Shown: positions 44,920 through 53,654 of the stretch, piece by piece
How positions within the stretch are numbered: position 1 is the first letter of the stretch
Layout of the letters: the number at the start of each line of letters is the position of its first letter
DNA from: Flavobacterium sp. HBTb2-11-1
Lineage (GTDB): Bacteria; Bacteroidota; Bacteroidia; Flavobacteriales; Flavobacteriaceae
Assembly (NCBI RefSeq): GCF_009826975.1
Contig: NZ_WUMO01000002.1
Location: 496,001 to 560,000, forward strand
DNA: 64,000 nt
Direction of reading: 5' to 3'
The notes under the pieces: model-generated
What the model saw: only the letters and a program-made list of their open reading frames with translations
Databases searched by the model: none
What the model was told of the DNA's origin: nothing
Program-made: the position numbers and the translations under genes

Positions 44920-45675
44920 TTAGCGATCCATCCACTGTTTAAAGAAAGGCGTTTTTTCGCGACTTATGATTACCTCGCGTTCTGGATCAAGTTTTAATTG
45001 GATCTTTAGTTTTGCGTTGAAGTAGTTGGCAATAGATTTAATGCTTTCTGCACGAATGAAAAACTGGCGGTTGGCACGGAAGAAAATATTTGGATCTAAT
45101 TCTTGTTCCAGTTCTTCCATAGTTTGCGGAATAGAAATAATTACACCCGATTTTAGGAATAAATTACTCGTTTTAAATTCAGAATATATAAAATCAATAT
45201 CGGAGACATCTACGCTTTTGTAACCGTCGCGATAGGTTACTAAAAAACGCATTCTGAATACAGGTTTCTCAATCAGTTCTTTTAGAATTCCAGCTATATT
45301 GGTAACGTTGGCTTCGTTTTTATTTAAAGATTTAAATTTGTTTAAGGCAAACTCCAATTCGTTCTTTTCTATAGGTTTCATCAAGTAATCGATGCTGTTA
45401 ACCTTAAAAGCGCGAATCGCATATTCGTTATACGCTGTCGTAAAAATAACAGGGCAAGTGATTTCGATTTCGTCAAAAATAGCAAAGCTTAGTCCGTCAG
45501 CTAAGCGGATGTCCATTGTAATGAGATCTGGAGGTGGATTCAATTTTAGCCATGCAACAGTATCTACAACTGTATCAATAATGCCAAGAATTTCGCAGTT
45601 GGGTTCGAGCTCTTCCAATAGCCTTTTTAAACGGCTGGCGTTAATGCTTTCATCTTCTACAATTAAAATTTTCAT
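44920..45675 (-). CDS. LytTR-type response regulator (system 1)
   Basis: A 251-residue regulator. The receiver domain carries DLITMDIRL with the phospho-acceptor Asp (about 56) and the Lys in LMKPIEKNE (about 105). The LytTR DNA-binding domain at about 145-245 has SDIDFIYSEFKTSNLFL and the terminal FFRANRQFFIRAESIKSI. It is separated from its kinase by 5 nt and lies in the leftward fabH-kinase-regulator unit. No matching direct-repeat operator was found in front of nearby genes for this system. Confidence 0.93.
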   Translation of the reverse strand: MKILIVEDESINASRLKRLLEELEPNCEILGIIDTVVDTVAWLKLNPPPDLITMDIRLADGLSFAIFDEIEITCPVIFTTAYNEYAIRAFKVNSIDYLMKPIEKNELEFALNKFKSLNKNEANVTNIAGILKELIEKPVFRMRFLVTYRDGYKSVDVSDIDFIYSEFKTSNLFLKSGVIISIPQTMEELEQELDPNIFFRANRQFFIRAESIKSIANYFNAKLKIQLKLDPEREVIISREKTPFFKQWMDR

Positions 45676-45680
45676 AACTC

Positions 45681-46787
45681 TTACATTAATGGCAGACGTA
45701 CGTCATAATAACCGTTTGATTCAGTGAAAATCGGCATTCTCTGAGATAAAATTTTATAGCGGAATTCGATGTTTTTATTTCCAATTCCTGTCGAAACCAA
45801 CGTTTTTCCAGCGGTTCTTTGCAAATTATTTCGAACGACAATATCGCCAGAATCAGAAAAAACAGAAATAGCAAGCGGATTCGCTAAAGTTGCCATATTA
45901 TGTTTTACAGCATTTTCTACCAATAACTGCAAGGTTAAAGGCGGCAAATGAAGAGCTAAAGCAGACGAATCAACCTCAATTTTTAAGTCGATTTTTTCTC
46001 CCAATCTTTTCTTCAACAAATAAAAATAGGCATTCAGAAATTCAATCTCCTCTTTTACAGTAATCGTGTCTTTATTTGAGTTTGAAATCATATAACGATA
46101 TACTCTCGTTATATTTTCTAAGAACGAAGCGGCTTCTTTCTGATCTTCATAAATCAATTCTGTCAAAGTGCTGAAATTATTGAACACAAAATGCGGATCT
46201 AACTGCATTTTTAAAGATTCTAATTTTGAACGTGTTACCGCTTCTTGAAGTTCAGAAGCTCTAACTTTTAATTCAGCAGTTTCTATAGCTTTTAAACGCC
46301 ACCTGTTTAGAAGAAATATTCCAGTATGAATGGCACTTATGAAAAGCGAAATAATCGCAGCCATAATTTTAGACTGCCAAATGGTAACCAGATCATTTTC
46401 TTCTAAGGCTGTACATGGATAGAAATAATCCCAGACACTGGAAAAAATAAAATTTAAGAGACTATTTCCGGCAATTAAACAAATAAACTGTGCTATTGCC
46501 CTAAATGCCGGATTTTGTTCCCATCTTATATAATAATTCAATCTTCGGCCCACAAAAAGTGTGAGCTCTGTCAAAATTGCGCAATAGACTAAAATAATGA
46601 AAATATCAAAGGTCTGGTCTAAATCGAGCAGGCTTTGTTGTTCGAAATCTCGGTACGGATTGAGCCAATAATAAGAAGAAAGATAAACCAAAAAAACGGC
46701 TGGAATTACTATAACTCTGTAATATTTATAGAAAAAATTCTTGCCTGATTTTTTATTTTGGTTCTTTCTACTCATTAATTCATTCAA
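45681..46787 (-). CDS. LytS-type histidine kinase (system 1)
   Basis: A 368-residue kinase. The N-terminal membrane portion has about four helices (to about 160), followed by the His_kinase domain with LQLDPHFVFNNFSTLTELI (phospho-acceptor His about 198) and an HATPase domain including LQLLVENAVKHNM and GIGNKNIEFR. It is preceded by the fabH-type gene by 14 nt and followed by the LytTR regulator, forming a three-gene unit. Confidence 0.93.
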   Translation of the reverse strand: MNELMSRKNQNKKSGKNFFYKYYRVIVIPAVFLVYLSSYYWLNPYRDFEQQSLLDLDQTFDIFIILVYCAILTELTLFVGRRLNYYIRWEQNPAFRAIAQFICLIAGNSLLNFIFSSVWDYFYPCTALEENDLVTIWQSKIMAAIISLFISAIHTGIFLLNRWRLKAIETAELKVRASELQEAVTRSKLESLKMQLDPHFVFNNFSTLTELIYEDQKEAASFLENITRVYRYMISNSNKDTITVKEEIEFLNAYFYLLKKRLGEKIDLKIEVDSSALALHLPPLTLQLLVENAVKHNMATLANPLAISVFSDSGDIVVRNNLQRTAGKTLVSTGIGNKNIEFRYKILSQRMPIFTESNGYYDVRLPLM

Positions 46788-46801
46788 AAAATCCTATCTC
46801 A

Positions 46802-47848
46802 TTAGTGTTCTACCAGAACAGCTTCTGCCTTAGTGGTTGCTGTAATAGTTTCAGCTGATTTTCTCTCGCGCATAACTCCCCATTTTAAGCAAGTTGCTCC
46901 CCATGAAAATCCTGCTCCAAAAGTAGTTATCAATACATTCTGTCCTTCTTTAAAATCATCTTTAAAATCCCATAAACACAACGGAACTGTTGCAGAGGTT
47001 GTATTTCCGTAACGGTCAATATTTACTTTTACTTTTTCGAAATCAATTCCTAAACTTTCGCCAACAGCAGTAATAATTCTCAAATTAGCCTGATGTGGAA
47101 CCACCCAGTCAATTTGGTCTGCTTCTAATTCATTTTTTGCCAAAGCATCTTGCGAAACCTGGCTCATGGCCGCAACGGCTCTTTTAAATACAAAAGCACC
47201 ATCTTGTTTTAAATAGTGTGTTCTATGTAAAAGACTCTGCATAGACGTTGGATTTCTAGAACCTCCAGCTGGCACAGCCAAAGAAGAAACTCCACTTCCG
47301 TCCGTTTTCAGGATTGTTTTCATTAGACCAGCATCAGATTCACTTTTTTCTAATAAAATGGCTCCTGCTCCATCTCCGAAAAGAATACACGTATTACGGT
47401 CTTCGTAATCTACGATTGAGCTCATTTTATCTGCTCCAACGATGATTAATTTTTTATAACGGCCACTTTCAATCATGTTTGCCCCCATTTCCAGCGCATA
47501 CAAAAACCCGCTGCAGGCTGCATTCATGTCAATTCCAAAAGCATTTGTAAGTCCGCTTTTATCGCAAACAATACTTGCTGTTGGTGCCAAAATGTGATCC
47601 GGAGTAGCTGTTGCTACTAACAAAGCTTCTATTTCTTCGCGGTCTACATTATAATTTTCGATAAGATTTTCAATCGCAGCTGCGGCAAGATCAGATGTTG
47701 CCGTATCGTCATCTGCGATTCTGCGTTCTCTAATTCCAGTTCTTTTGATGATCCATTCTTCCGATGTATCAACTGTTTCTGAAATTTTTTTGTTGGTTAA
47801 AATTGATGATGGTACGTAACCACCTATAGCTGTAATTACTGCGCTCAT
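46802..47848 (-). CDS. fabH: Beta-ketoacyl-ACP synthase III (FabH-like)
   Basis: A 348-residue synthase III. The catalytic triad is visible: Cys112 (NAACSGFLYALE), His (VPHQANLRI, about 249) and Asn (GNTTSATVPL, about 279). It condenses acetyl-CoA or a branched starter with malonyl-ACP. Size is slightly longer than typical, with a C-terminal extension of about 20 residues after GATCLKWG. Being first of a unit with a LytS/LytTR pair is unusual and suggests that fatty-acid starter choice is linked to that signalling pair. Confidence 0.95.
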   Translation of the reverse strand: MSAVITAIGGYVPSSILTNKKISETVDTSEEWIIKRTGIRERRIADDDTATSDLAAAAIENLIENYNVDREEIEALLVATATPDHILAPTASIVCDKSGLTNAFGIDMNAACSGFLYALEMGANMIESGRYKKLIIVGADKMSSIVDYEDRNTCILFGDGAGAILLEKSESDAGLMKTILKTDGSGVSSLAVPAGGSRNPTSMQSLLHRTHYLKQDGAFVFKRAVAAMSQVSQDALAKNELEADQIDWVVPHQANLRIITAVGESLGIDFEKVKVNIDRYGNTTSATVPLCLWDFKDDFKEGQNVLITTFGAGFSWGATCLKWGVMRERKSAETITATTKAEAVLVEH

Positions 47849-48456
47849 TGTTTTTTATTTTTTTTAAGCTTTGTACTCTTAGAACCCAACGCTTAACACT
47901 TTTTTTCTTTTTTTGGACTGCTCATGATAGGAATAGAATCTTTGAGGTACCACAGGAAACCAATATAGTATTCCTTAAAAACCGATTAAATCTGTTGGCA
48001 ATAACTTTTCTTGAGAAATAATGTTTAAAAACTTAACAAACTATGAACATTATACAAAATCCAATTAAAATAAATTAAAAACCTATACAAAGTGTTCTCT
48101 CGGTATAACTCTGTATAGAACCTTTAATTTACCTTATTTTTAAAATCATACAATGCGGTTTCAGTTTGCAGATAATTCCCAATTTTAGCTGTTGCTGTAC
48201 TGATAAAAAAACCTTTCTGCATTACGTTTTTAGAGTGCCACAAAATTAATTTAAAAATATCTTAAACCAGCAGGTTATTAAGAATAATTAACAAAACTGG
48301 CTGAAATGTTAAAGTATAATTTTGAAATTCGACAATTAGCTCCAAAAATTATAGAATCTCTAAAATCAAAAAATATCTGTTAAATTTTATTTTGATACTA
48401 TTTCCTCAAAAAAACTTTATAATTTTTATATCATTAATTTTAAATCAAATCAATCG
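47849..48456. other. Gene-free AT-rich region
   Basis: About 600 nt between the start of fabH and the end of the universal stress gene, both leftward. It holds no convincing ORF or RNA gene. The fabH promoter should be here, but I could not place a -7/-33 pair with confidence. A CTATACA...TGTATAG inverted pair lies near 48089-48118. Confidence 0.5.
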
Positions 48457-49290
48457 TTAATAATTCGGAAATGACAATAATGGGATATCTAGACCCGCTG
48501 CCAGAATCCTAGTTTTGCTTCTGTGAACCAAAGAATCCCAAAAACCGTATTTTTGAGGCACCATAATCAGCAGATCGGCCTCATAATTTTTAATTTCTTT
48601 CCTGATTTCGTTAATAACAGCATTCGATCTTACCGTTTTGTACAAATATTTTACGTCTTCAAATTCTTTTTCAATATTTGAATTCATCAAAATTCTCTGC
48701 TGCTCTTCTTTCAAATCATCCAATTTATCATCGACAGTAAAAAACTCAATTTCTGCACCAAAACCTCCTAAAGTATTTTTGATCCAGCTGAATTTCTTAA
48801 TAGCCGAAAAACTTAAGCTGTCACAAGCATATAATACCTTTTTTATGTTCACAAAACGGGCAGCCTGAGGAACAGCCAAAACCGGAATCTGTAAGTTTTT
48901 AATCGCTGTTGTCGTTGAATTTCCTAATAATTCCTGCTCAAAAGAACGCTCAGCCATTCCCATTACGACAGCATCGGCGTTGGTTTCCTTAATGATTCTC
49001 GAAAGCTCATCTTCTAAAAAAGAATAAGTACAAATTGCTGCTGTTTCTATTTGAAATGAATCGGCTATTTCTTTAGCTACATTTTCAAGCTTAGAAATTG
49101 CTCGGTCAATCTGCTTCTGCATTGCATCTGCTGTTATATGCGAGTTGGCACTATGCACACTCAGAGAAAATGAATTAAATAAAACCAATTTTGCGCCAGT
49201 AGCTTTGGCTAAACCAGCAGCATACGCAACGGCGTTATTTGCAATATCAGAAAAATTTGTCGCGGCGATTATAGTAAGAGGTGAAATCAT
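48457..49290 (-). CDS. Universal stress protein with tandem Usp domains
   Basis: A 277-residue protein of two tandem Usp domains. The start at 49290 (MISPLTIIAATNFSD) matches the family; an upstream frame from 49326 adds 12 residues. The first domain has TIIAATNFSDIANNAVAYAAG, the ATP-loop-like VMGMAERSFEQELLGNSTT (about 120-140) and a linker PVLAVPQAA. The second ends in LLIMVPQKYGFWDSL. Family roles include stress survival and nucleotide binding. It is monocistronic and divergent from the Crp/Fnr gene. Confidence 0.92.
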   Translation of the reverse strand: MISPLTIIAATNFSDIANNAVAYAAGLAKATGAKLVLFNSFSLSVHSANSHITADAMQKQIDRAISKLENVAKEIADSFQIETAAICTYSFLEDELSRIIKETNADAVVMGMAERSFEQELLGNSTTTAIKNLQIPVLAVPQAARFVNIKKVLYACDSLSFSAIKKFSWIKNTLGGFGAEIEFFTVDDKLDDLKEEQQRILMNSNIEKEFEDVKYLYKTVRSNAVINEIRKEIKNYEADLLIMVPQKYGFWDSLVHRSKTRILAAGLDIPLLSFPNY

Positions 49291-49502
49291 AAATTTTGTA
49301 ATTAAGCTTTCTGCAAAATTGCCCAAATAAACGCTTTACACCTTTTTTATATCACCGAATAATCATTTTTTACGACCCAACCGTAAAATTTCATCCCCGA
49401 AAAAACAGGCTTTATTTTTTGGTTTCTTACTTTAAAAACAAGAAAAATCAAGTCTGTCAGTTTTTATATTTATTATTTTTACTTTTTATTAAAACTTAGC
49501 GA

Positions 49503-50087
49503 ATGGACGCCAAATCTCTCTTAAAAGAACATGTTTCTAAAATTGTTTCATTGACCGACGAACAATTCGAGTATTTCTTTTCGCATTTTAAAACAGAAAC
49601 TTTTAAGAAAGGGCAAACTGTTATTAGCGAAGGCCAGAATGTTGATAAAGAATATTTTGTTATTTCGGGCTGTTTAAAATCTTTTTATGTTAATGATGAA
49701 GTAAAAATGTATATTCTGCAGTTTGCCATGCCTACTTGGTGGGCGTCAGATTATGCGGCGCTTTACAACAAAACCAAAGCAACAATTAATGTTGATTGCA
49801 TTTCGGATGTTGAAATTCTCTCTCTTTCAAATGACGACCGAGAAAAACTCTGCAGAGAAATACACGAAGTGGAGCATTTTTTTAGATGGAGAACCAATCG
49901 CGGTTATGTGGCTTCTCAGAAAAGATTGCTTTCTTTTATGAATAATGATACGAAAACGAGATACGAAGAACTGCTGGCTCTCTATCCTGCCCTATACAAT
50001 GCTGTTCCCAAACATTTAATTGCGGCTTATCTGGGCGTTTCGCGAGAAACTTTAAGCCGATTGTACAACGTTTCTAAACCACACTAA
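49503..50087 (+). CDS. Crp/Fnr-family transcriptional regulator
   Basis: A 194-residue regulator. The cyclic-nucleotide-like domain occupies about 20-125 (KGQTVISEGQNVDKEYFVISG). The helix-turn-helix VPKHLIAAYLGVSRETLSRLY (about 170-190) has the Ser-Arg-Glu-Thr...Arg recognition set that E. coli CRP uses to read TGTGA. No Fe-S cysteine cluster is evident. A GTGATCTACATCAC operator lies 6 nt beyond its stop in front of the YceI operon. Confidence 0.92.
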   Translation: MDAKSLLKEHVSKIVSLTDEQFEYFFSHFKTETFKKGQTVISEGQNVDKEYFVISGCLKSFYVNDEVKMYILQFAMPTWWASDYAALYNKTKATINVDCISDVEILSLSNDDREKLCREIHEVEHFFRWRTNRGYVASQKRLLSFMNNDTKTRYEELLALYPALYNAVPKHLIAAYLGVSRETLSRLYNVSKPH

Positions 50088-50088
50088 C

Positions 50089-50137
50089 AAATGTGATCTA
50101 CATCACGTAATCAATTTTGAATACCGCCATTACTTTG
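50089..50137 (+). promoter_or_regulatory. Crp-type operator and -7 box for the YceI operon
   Basis: GTGATCTACATCAC at 50093-50106 with flanking A-rich sequence is close to the E. coli CRP consensus. Its centre is 35 nt before the TTTG at 50134-50137 (TTACTTTG). This is the third promoter with that spacing, and it is nearest to the Crp gene itself. Confidence 0.75.
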
Positions 50138-50172
50138 TATCATAAATTAATAACAATTTAAAATACAGAATA

Positions 50173-50706
50173 ATGGAAACTAAAAATTTTAAAATTTCGA
50201 ATACTGAAAGTCAAGTAAACTGGATAGGAAAAAAAGTTACTGGACAGCACAATGGAACAATTAATATTCAAGAAGGCACTTTTACTTTTTCTAATGACGA
50301 ACTGACTGGAGGAAATGTTGTAATTGACACCACTTCTATCGTAATTCTTGACGTCACAGATCCTGCAACAAATCAGCAATTTGCCGGACATTTGGCTTCA
50401 GATGATTTCTTTTCTACAGACAAATTCCAAACAGCAGCTTTAGACATTACAGCTGTTTCTAAACAATCTTCTTCAAATTATTTTATTGAAGGCAATCTTA
50501 CGATTAAAGCCATTACACATCCAATTGGTTTTAATCTTGAAGTAAAAAGAAACGATAGCGACTTGAAAGCTACGGGCAAAATCATCATTGACCGTACCAA
50601 ATATGACATGAAATTCCGTTCTGGAAACTTCTTCACTAATCTTGGCGACACTTTAATCTACAACGATTTTGAATTGGATTTTAACCTAACAGCAAAACTT
50701 GCTTAA
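50173..50706 (+). CDS. YceI-family lipocalin-like protein
   Basis: A 177-residue protein of the YceI beta-barrel family: ESQVNWIGKKVTGQHNGTINIQEG at the start, then LASDDFFSTDKFQTAAL and the terminal TLIYNDFELDFNLTAKL. Family members bind isoprenoids or ubiquinone-like lipids. There is no signal peptide here, so it is predicted to be cytoplasmic. It is first of a compact five-gene operon (YceI, tautomerase, SDR, NTF2-like, nitronate monooxygenase-like). Confidence 0.93.
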   Translation: METKNFKISNTESQVNWIGKKVTGQHNGTINIQEGTFTFSNDELTGGNVVIDTTSIVILDVTDPATNQQFAGHLASDDFFSTDKFQTAALDITAVSKQSSSNYFIEGNLTIKAITHPIGFNLEVKRNDSDLKATGKIIIDRTKYDMKFRSGNFFTNLGDTLIYNDFELDFNLTAKLA

Positions 50707-50718
50707 TATCTAGAAATC

Positions 50719-50937
50719 ATGCCATATGTAAAAATTGAAGTAACTCGTGAAGGCGTTACAAGAGAACAAAAGCAAAAGCTAATATCTGGAATTACACAAT
50801 TAATAACAGATGTTTTGGACAAAGACCCTAGCCTTACACACATCGTAATTCAGGAAATAGAATTGGATGATTGGGGATTTGCAGGCGAACAAGTTTCAGT
50901 ATTGCGAGAAAAAGGCATTACGGCACAAAAGAAATAA
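50719..50937 (+). CDS. 4-oxalocrotonate tautomerase-like protein
   Basis: A 72-residue tautomerase. The catalytic Pro follows the initiator Met (MPYVKIEVTREGVTREQKQKL), and HIVIQEIELDDWGFAG closes the fold. Family enzymes isomerise enols in aromatic degradation or act on isomers of 2-oxo acids. The 12-nt gap after YceI fits the operon. The SDR gene begins 20 nt after its stop. Confidence 0.92.
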   Translation: MPYVKIEVTREGVTREQKQKLISGITQLITDVLDKDPSLTHIVIQEIELDDWGFAGEQVSVLREKGITAQKK

Positions 50938-50957
50938 TCTCTTTAAAATTAGAAAAA

Positions 50958-51695
50958 ATGAAAACAATTATCATAACCGGTGCTTCTACAGGCATTGGTA
51001 AAGCAACAGCACAATTATTTTTAGAAAAAGGGTATAATGTGGTGATCAACTCCGCAAATTTACAAAACCTTGAAAACACATATCAAGAATTAGGTCATAC
51101 GAACCGATTAGCGATGGTGCATGGCGATGTAAGCCTTATTGCTACCGGGAAAAAATTAGTCGAAACGGCCTTAGAACGCTTTGGAAGCGTTGACGTTTTA
51201 ATCAATAATGCGGGAATTTTTCAGCCACAATCTTTCTTAGATGTAGAAGAAAAGGACTTGGATCGTTTTTTAAACATTAATTTAAAAGGAACTTATTTTA
51301 CAAGTCAGGCAGCTGTTAGACAAATGCTGCAACAAGGAGAAGGATCTATTATTAATATCGGAACCGTTTTGGTTGACCATGCTATTGATGGATTTCCTGC
51401 TACAGCACCAATTTCAAGCAAAGGCGGCATTCATGCTTTTACCAGACAGCTGGCTGCTGAATTCGGAAAAAACAATATTCGCGTAAATGCCATTGCCCCA
51501 GGAATAATTAGAAGTCCGCTTCAGGCTAAAACTGGCGTAGACAATGCTGATAGTTTGGCTGGGCTGCATTTATTAAACCGCATTGGAGAAACCGATGATG
51601 TGGCGCAACTGGCTCTTTATTTGGCTGAAAGCAATTTTGTAACGGGAGAAATCATTAATTTAGATGGCGGTCATGTTGCTGGCCATAGCATTTGA
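50958..51695 (+). CDS. Short-chain dehydrogenase/reductase
   Basis: A 245-residue SDR. The start at 50958 gives MKTIIITGASTGIGKATA; a longer frame from 50871 overlaps the tautomerase and is rejected. It has the Rossmann motif TGASTGIG (about 7-14) and NNAG (about 84). At the catalytic site, Ser follows NIGTVLVD, but the expected Tyr of Y-x-x-x-K appears replaced: APISSKGGIHAF reads S-S-K-G where most SDRs have Y-x-x-x-K. The canonical Tyr may thus be lost. It is in the YceI operon. Confidence 0.88.
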   Translation: MKTIIITGASTGIGKATAQLFLEKGYNVVINSANLQNLENTYQELGHTNRLAMVHGDVSLIATGKKLVETALERFGSVDVLINNAGIFQPQSFLDVEEKDLDRFLNINLKGTYFTSQAAVRQMLQQGEGSIINIGTVLVDHAIDGFPATAPISSKGGIHAFTRQLAAEFGKNNIRVNAIAPGIIRSPLQAKTGVDNADSLAGLHLLNRIGETDDVAQLALYLAESNFVTGEIINLDGGHVAGHSI

Positions 51696-51715
51696 TAACT
51701 TCAAAAGTTAAAATC

Positions 51716-52090
51716 ATGGAAAATTTTAGCACAAATGCAGCTCTAATTACGGCTGTACTTATGAATTATTTTAACGGAATTTATAATGGTGATGTCCCTC
51801 TACTTCAAAGTGTATTTCATCAAGAAGCGATTATTGGTTTTGATCTTAATGGAGAAACTCATTTTAAAACCGTAAATCAATATTTGGAAGGTGTAAAAAA
51901 CCGTAAAAGTCCACAGGAATTGGGAGAAGAATTCAAAATGAAAATCCTATCTTTAGAAATTATCAATAATACCGCTGTCGCGAAAGTTCAGGTTCCGATA
52001 TTCGAGTATAATTATTATGACTTCTTAAGCCTTATCGTTGTTGATGGCAAATGGGTTATCAGTAATAAATTAGCAACTAAAGTAAATTAA
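51716..52090 (+). CDS. NTF2-like/SnoaL-like protein
   Basis: A 124-residue protein of the lumazine-binding/NTF2-like type, started at the ATG at 51716 (MENFSTNAALITAVLMNYF). The pattern LQSVFHQEAIIGFDLNGETHFKTVNQYLEGVKNR is followed by strands NTAVAKVQVPIF and DFLSLIVVDGKWVISN. No catalytic residues are evident. The next gene starts 6 nt after its stop, so the operon is tight. Confidence 0.85.
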   Translation: MENFSTNAALITAVLMNYFNGIYNGDVPLLQSVFHQEAIIGFDLNGETHFKTVNQYLEGVKNRKSPQELGEEFKMKILSLEIINNTAVAKVQVPIFEYNYYDFLSLIVVDGKWVISNKLATKVN

Positions 52091-52096
52091 AATACA

Positions 52097-53164
52097 ATGT
52101 GGAATTCAACCAAAATAACACAGTTACTAGGCATTGAGTATCCAATTTTACAAGGTCCAATGGGCGGTGGTTTTTCAACTGCCGCTCTTTTGGCTTCTGT
52201 AAGCAATGCGGGAGGATTGGGCAGTTACGGTGCTTATACGCTCACGCCAGAAGAAATTCGTGAAGCTGGAAAAGAAATCAAACTCGCTACTTCTAAACCT
52301 TATAATATCAATTTATGGGTTAATGATGTCGATAAAAGCCTTTTAAATTATCCTTCAGAAAAACTAGAAAAGATAAAACTGCTTTTTAAACCTTATTTTG
52401 ATGAATTAGGGATTTCGCTTCCCGATTTATCTTCTGATATTCCTTCTAAATTTGAAAAACAAGTTGAAGTTTTATTCGAACTCAAACCAGCCGTTTTTAG
52501 TTTCATTTTCGGAATTCCGTCGAAAGAAATACTTCTAGAAAGCCGAAAGTTGGGAATAAAAACTATTGGCGCTGCAACCACTTTAGAAGAAGCGCTTGCA
52601 CTAGAAAATGCCGAAGTCGATGCTATTATTGCTGCAGGATTTGAAGCTGGCGGACATAGGCCATCTTTCCTAAAACCTGCACAAGATTCTTTTACAGGAT
52701 TATTTACCCTTGTACAGCAATTAAAAGCTAAAACCAAAACGCCAATTATTGCTGCAGGAGGAATTATTGATGCAAAAGGCATAAAAGCTGCTATGGCTTT
52801 AGGTGCCGATGCTGTGCAATTGGGAACTGCTTTTATGGTTACCGATGAATCTGGCGCGGCTCCCATTCACAAAGAAATGCTTTTTTCAAACCCAAACACT
52901 CCAACAACAGTTTCGAAATCACTAACAGGAAGAATGGGCAGAATGATCAGCAATACCATTTCCGACGCTGTTCCTTTTGAAACTGAAGTATTGCCTTTCC
53001 CGCTTCAGACCAAATTAATTGCACCTTTAAAAGTAGCCGCGCTCGCGCAAGGAAGAACTGATATGGTTAGTTTTTGGTCTGGACAAAATACAAGTAATTT
53101 AAAACATCATAAAGCAAGCGAGTTAATGCAGGCTTTGATTGCTGAAACATCTGCTTTGCTGTAG
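52097..53164 (+). CDS. Nitronate monooxygenase-like flavoprotein
   Basis: A 355-residue TIM-barrel flavoprotein of the nitronate monooxygenase/2-nitropropane dioxygenase family. Motifs: GPMGGGFSTAALLASVSNAGGLGSYGA (about 18-45), AAGFEAGGHRPSF (about 184, with the catalytic His), IIAAGGIIDAKGIKAAMALGADAVQLGTAFM (about 215-245). It oxidises nitronates or related carbanions with FMN. It is last of the five-gene operon; a giant inverted repeat follows and probably ends transcription. Confidence 0.93.
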   Translation: MWNSTKITQLLGIEYPILQGPMGGGFSTAALLASVSNAGGLGSYGAYTLTPEEIREAGKEIKLATSKPYNINLWVNDVDKSLLNYPSEKLEKIKLLFKPYFDELGISLPDLSSDIPSKFEKQVEVLFELKPAVFSFIFGIPSKEILLESRKLGIKTIGAATTLEEALALENAEVDAIIAAGFEAGGHRPSFLKPAQDSFTGLFTLVQQLKAKTKTPIIAAGGIIDAKGIKAAMALGADAVQLGTAFMVTDESGAAPIHKEMLFSNPNTPTTVSKSLTGRMGRMISNTISDAVPFETEVLPFPLQTKLIAPLKVAALAQGRTDMVSFWSGQNTSNLKHHKASELMQALIAETSALL

Positions 53165-53530
53165 TTTTTTACCGCAATCCCGATAGCAATCGGGAGCTAA
53201 GTTTTTTTGCTTTAGATTATGTTTTTAAGTTCGCAAAGCATTGTATTTATAATCTCGCAAAGTCGCAGAGTAGCAAAGGATTTTATTTTTAAGCCACAGA
53301 TTATTGTGATTAAAGGAATTTGTCTCTCGCAGATTTAGCAGATTTAACAGATTTTTTTCATATTTAAAAATATAATCTGCTCAATCTGCCAAATCTGCGA
53401 GAAATAAAGAAAACTTTGCGACTCTGCTACTTTGCGAGATTAAAAATCATAATATTTTCACACAAAGCTTTGCGAACTTAAAATCTCTAAGCATTTATAT
53501 AAAAAAGATCCTTGCGCTCTTTGCGGTTAA
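53165..53530. repeat. Nested palindromic intergenic element
   Basis: Three nested inverted modules. Outer: ACCGCAATC with hairpin TCCCGATAGCAATCGGGA, facing GCTCTTTGCGGT. Middle: TAAGTTCGCAAAGC and ATCTCGCAAAGTCGCAGAG facing CTCTGCTACTTTGCGAGAT and GCTTTGCGAACTTA. Inner: CTCTCGCAGATTTAGCAGAT facing AATCTGCCAAATCTGCGAGA. The whole block can fold into one long imperfect hairpin. Confidence 0.75.
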
Positions 53531-53549
53531 AAAACACCACCCAACATCC

Positions 53550-53624
53550 CGTCCATTTCACCCCGAAGTTTGTCCGCTTCAACATATTTTCGATTTCGAT
53601 TTTAAGGCTTTCAACGCACATTTG
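53550..53624 (+). promoter_or_regulatory. LytTR-type direct repeats and -7 box for 53655
   Basis: GTCCATTTCA (53551) and GTCCGCTTCA (53572) are repeated with a period of 21 nt. A CACATTTG -7-like box follows, with its TTTG at 53621, 49 nt from the proximal GTCC. The same architecture is found at 58648-58721 and 59315-59388. Confidence 0.75.
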
Positions 53625-53654
53625 TACCGTTAAATAACTTTAAATATCAAAATC

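Noticed and set aside
49407..49422. AGGC...TTGG element upstream of the Crp gene resembling -24/-12
   Set aside because: The spacing between GG and GG is 11 rather than 10, and no CGAWATATCG site lies at the right distance.
52393..52866. Antisense 157-codon frame in the nitronate monooxygenase gene
   Set aside because: The sense frame has complete family motifs; the antisense protein has none.
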